Shown: positions 40,701 to 42,076 of the stretch, in pieces
How positions within the stretch are numbered: position 1 is the stretch's first letter
Layout: every line of letters begins with the position of its first letter
Origin: Nemertoderma westbladi
Lineage: Eukaryota > Xenacoelomorpha > Nemertodermatida > Nemertodermatidae
DNA: 42,076 nucleotides
Direction of reading: 5' to 3'
Assembly: GCA_032718475.1 (NCBI GenBank)
Contig: JAUCBJ010001705.1
Coordinates: forward strand, 1-42,076
Position numbers and translations under genes: made by a program
The notes under the pieces: model-generated
Told to the model about the DNA's origin: nothing
What the model saw: the letters and a program-made list of their open reading frames with translations, nothing else
Database searches by the model: none

Positions 40701-42014
40701 TTGCTCGAAGTCCCAGACCTGTTAACCAGTCAGCTTAGTTGTTCACGTGCTGCTCGAAGCCCCAGACTAGTTAACGTGCTGGTTTAGTTGTTCACGTGCT
40801 GCTCGAAGTCCCAGACTAGTTAACCAGTCAGCATAGTTGTTCACGTGCTGCTCGAAGTCCCACACTAGTTAACCAGTCAGCTTAGTTGGTCACGTGCTGC
40901 TCGAAGTCCCAGACTAGTTAACCAGTCAGCTTAGTTGTTCACGTGCTGCTCGAAGTCACATACTAGTTAACCAGTTAGCTTAGTTGTTCACGTGCTGCTC
41001 GAAGCCCCAGACTAGTTAACGTGCTGGTTTAGTTGTTCACGTGCTGCTCGAAGTCCCAGACTAGTTAACCAGTTAGCTTAGTTGTTCACGTGCTGCTCGA
41101 AGCCCCAGACTAGTTAACGTGCTGGTTTAGTCGTTCACGTGCTGCTCGAAGTCCCAGACTAGTTAACCAGTCAGCATAGTTGTTCACGTGCTGCTCGAAG
41201 TCCCAGACTAGTTAACCAGTCAGCTTAGTTGGTCACGTGCTGCTCGAAGTCCCAGACTAGTTAACCAGTCAGCTTAGTTGTTCACGTGCTGCTCGAAGTC
41301 CCAGACTAGTTAACCAGTCAGCTTAGTTGTTCACGTGCTGCTCGAAGCCCCAGACTAGTTAACGTGCTGGTTTAGTTGTTCACGTGCTGCTCGAAGTCCC
41401 AGACTAGTTAACCAGTCAGCTTAGTTGTTCACGTGCTGCTCGAAGCCCCAGACTAGTTAACGTGCTGGTTTATTTATTCACGTGCTGCTCGAAGCCCCAG
41501 AATAGATAAAACAACAACAATAACGGATGAGTGAGTTAAACCGATAAGAAATAATTTATTCTGATTCAATGAATTACATTTAGTCTTACTGTCTTACTCT
41601 ATTCATGTATTTAATGTTAAAACAGATTTGAATTTACCGCCAAAATATAGGTGGCAGATCTGATCTGCCACCCTTTCCAGTACAAATTACATGTCTTTCA
41701 ATCATTTGAATTTCCCGCGCTATGGAGCAGGGTTGTTTTAGAGAAGTTTTAGGGACTTGTCGTGGCACCGTGGACTCTAACAGTGTAATTAGTAACTAAT
41801 TAATATGCATCCGCAGATCATTACTCCCCTACCGGCACCAGCTCCCTACTGCCGGGCCCTTTATGATTTCAACGTAGATAAGAGCACGCTAGAGAAGGAT
41901 TCCTTGAGTTTCCGTAAAGGTCAGGATATTACGCTAATTCGTCGAGTCGACTCTAACTGGGTAGAAGGTATGATCAACGGCACCGTCGGTATATTCCCTC
42001 TAGTGTTTGTCGAG
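34631..42014 (+). CDS. SH3RF1: SH3RF/POSH scaffold E3 ubiquitin ligase, exons 1-5 (partial gene)
   Basis: Five exons with matching phases encode a RING finger, a linker, SH3-1 and SH3-2, in the order and spacing of POSH (plenty of SH3s), a cytoplasmic scaffold for Rac-JNK signalling that also ubiquitinates targets. Its start [20 protein letters not shown] parallels the known family start. Exon joins are 34631-34735, 35373-35565, 36697-37216, 37470-37584 and 41817-42014, all GT-AG. Two further SH3 domains expected in the family lie beyond the window. Oddities: His replaces the usual fifth RING Cys; the linker holds a 10-residue tandem repeat; intron 4 is filled with minisatellites copied from the exon 4 donor site. 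The symbol is by family; an invertebrate would have one pro-orthologue of SH3RF1/2/3. Confidence 0.92.
35373..35565 (+). CDS. SH3RF1: SH3RF exon 2: RING finger, second half
   Basis: The acceptor ...ttccag precedes CAATGTCTT. It encodes [19 protein letters not shown] (ligands C37, C50, C53), then [20 protein letters not shown], a stretch conserved after the POSH RING. It ends in phase 1 at ACAG/gtcaga. Confidence 0.93.
36180..36556. repeat. Two GGGATCC-rich patches in intron 2
   Basis: TTCGGGAT, GGATCGGGA and CGGGATCCCG motifs cluster at 36196-36236 and 36466-36556, many self-complementary. The rest of intron 2 shows nothing. Confidence 0.7.
36697..37216 (+). CDS. SH3RF1: SH3RF exon 3: linker and start of SH3-1
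   Basis: The acceptor ttttcag precedes GGTATAAACC, and phases join to give STGYKPTAP. It encodes a Ser/Pro/Arg-rich linker ([17 protein letters not shown], a likely SH3 or 14-3-3 ligand), a tandem repeat of ten residues, and [12 protein letters not shown], the first strand of SH3-1. It ends in phase 2 at GACGT/gtaagt. Confidence 0.92.
36851..37074 (+). repeat. Coding minisatellite, 30-bp unit, about seven copies
   Basis: Units encode variants of [21 protein letters not shown]. The inner copies alternate in a 60-bp higher-order pattern (CAAACCACCGCCC against CGAACCACCGTCC). The frame is kept because the unit is ten codons. Confidence 0.92.
37470..37584 (+). CDS. SH3RF1: SH3RF exon 4: rest of SH3-1
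   Basis: The acceptor ttttccag precedes AGATCTTTC. It encodes [34 protein letters not shown], completing an SH3 fold with the usual Trp and Gly-x-Phe-Pro. It ends in phase 0 at GTACAG/gtcagtg. This last junction is the seed of the 35-bp array that follows. Confidence 0.92.
37570..40193 (+). repeat. 35-bp minisatellite, about 74 copies, repeating a 5' splice site
   Basis: The unit is TTCAACCACGTACAG (the last 15 nt of exon 4) plus GTCAGTGTGTGTTGGTTCAA (the first 20 nt of intron 4). Variants are CACG/CCCG and GTGTGTG/GTATG. A 5-bp insertion (GTACAGTACAGG) occurs at 38311, 38736, 39161 and 39551. The final copy has lost the donor (ACAACTT). No copy has a stop in any plus-strand frame, which creates three overlapping frames of 693-891 codons that are artefacts or read-through extensions rather than genes. 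Confidence 0.97.
40194..41505 (+). repeat. 49-bp minisatellite, about 26 copies, each with a CACGTG E-box
   Basis: The unit is TTAGTTGTTCACGTGCTGCT, then CGAAGTCCCAGACTAGTTAA and CCAGTCAGC, with a second type ending CGTGCTGGT. Spacing is 49 bp (TAGT at 40197, 40246). It abuts the 35-bp array directly. Nearly every unit keeps CACGTG, ACTAGT and GTTAAC palindromes. Confidence 0.95.
41506..41816 (+). other. 3' part of SH3RF intron 4
   Basis: Unique AT-rich sequence with a 23-nt palindrome at 41650-41672. It ends in atgcatccgcag, the acceptor of exon 5. Confidence 0.7.
41650..41672. repeat. Perfect 23-nt palindrome
   Basis: GGTGGCAGATC and GATCTGCCACC flank a single T. It has the same design (odd centre T) as the longer palindrome at 9689-9735. 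Confidence 0.85.
41817..42014 (+). CDS. SH3RF1: SH3RF exon 5: SH3-2
   Basis: Sixty-six codons in phase 0. [17 protein letters not shown] opens the second SH3 domain, followed by [34 protein letters not shown] and LVFVE before /gtgagt. It matches the POSH pattern of a proline-rich hinge and then SH3-2. The gene continues beyond the window. Confidence 0.93.
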
Positions 42015-42076
42015 GTGAGTTCATTACATCATTACTGTAGTCTGCCGACCTATGATGTCTGATTTTCCTAGAATAA

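Noticed and set aside
40380-41500. 49-bp units as arrays of 3' splice sites (GTTAAC branch-like motif followed by CAGTCAG)
   Set aside because: No pyrimidine tract between the branch-like motif and the AG, so acceptor function is not supported.

Overview
This is a piece of an animal nuclear genome, AT-rich, intron-containing and crowded with retrotransposons, DNA transposons and satellites. The one clearly conserved host gene is an SH3RF/POSH orthologue. Together with the LINE and integrase families, and the very frequent 8-mer palindromes TAGGCCTA and TACCGGTA, this suggests a marine invertebrate, perhaps an echinoderm; that placement is inference from memory and weak.

Layout. 1-2420: AT-rich DNA with a 1.3-kb GC-rich element (750-2024) whose ends are inverted arrays of a (GGACACTTCCCCCC) motif. 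2421-3686: an intronless MFS transporter, SLC18B1-like. 3785-8330: two copies of one LINE family in opposite orientations, both with (TAG)n tails, the first inserted into a small repeat with a ~20-bp target duplication; a foldback MITE and a simple repeat lie between them. 8374-9735: a diverged tandem duplication ending at a possible small first exon, then a near-perfect 47-nt palindrome. 9840-11357: the 3' part of another LINE (minus strand), followed by a tRNA-like SINE whose anticodon region holds what looks like a complete hammerhead ribozyme.

11614-28223 is one large composite DNA transposon: ends TATGGCG/CGCCATA, 6-bp target duplication GGCTCA, inverted repeats of about 1.2 and 1.0 kb filled with ~42-bp monomers in a 211-bp higher-order unit. 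It carries a DDE integrase gene on the plus strand and, converging from the other end, a zinc-ribbon plus HECT-like gene on the minus strand. Both arms contain the same presumed promoter and a start codon with about 20 codons. Two LINEs (14.75-18.95 kb and 19.3-23.9 kb) inserted later between the genes. Both transposon genes are now broken.

28230-29410: three tandem satellite arrays, one of whose monomers is scattered elsewhere in the window. 29.4-34.1 kb: non-coding DNA with two nested inverted-repeat elements. 34631-42014: the first five coding exons of SH3RF (RING finger, repeat-rich linker, SH3-1, SH3-2), continuing past the window. Intron 4 (4.2 kb) is mostly two minisatellites. The first, about 74 copies of a 35-bp unit, is a direct expansion of the exon 4/intron 4 junction, so it repeats the 5' splice site dozens of times. 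The second is about 26 copies of a 49-bp unit carrying a CACGTG E-box.
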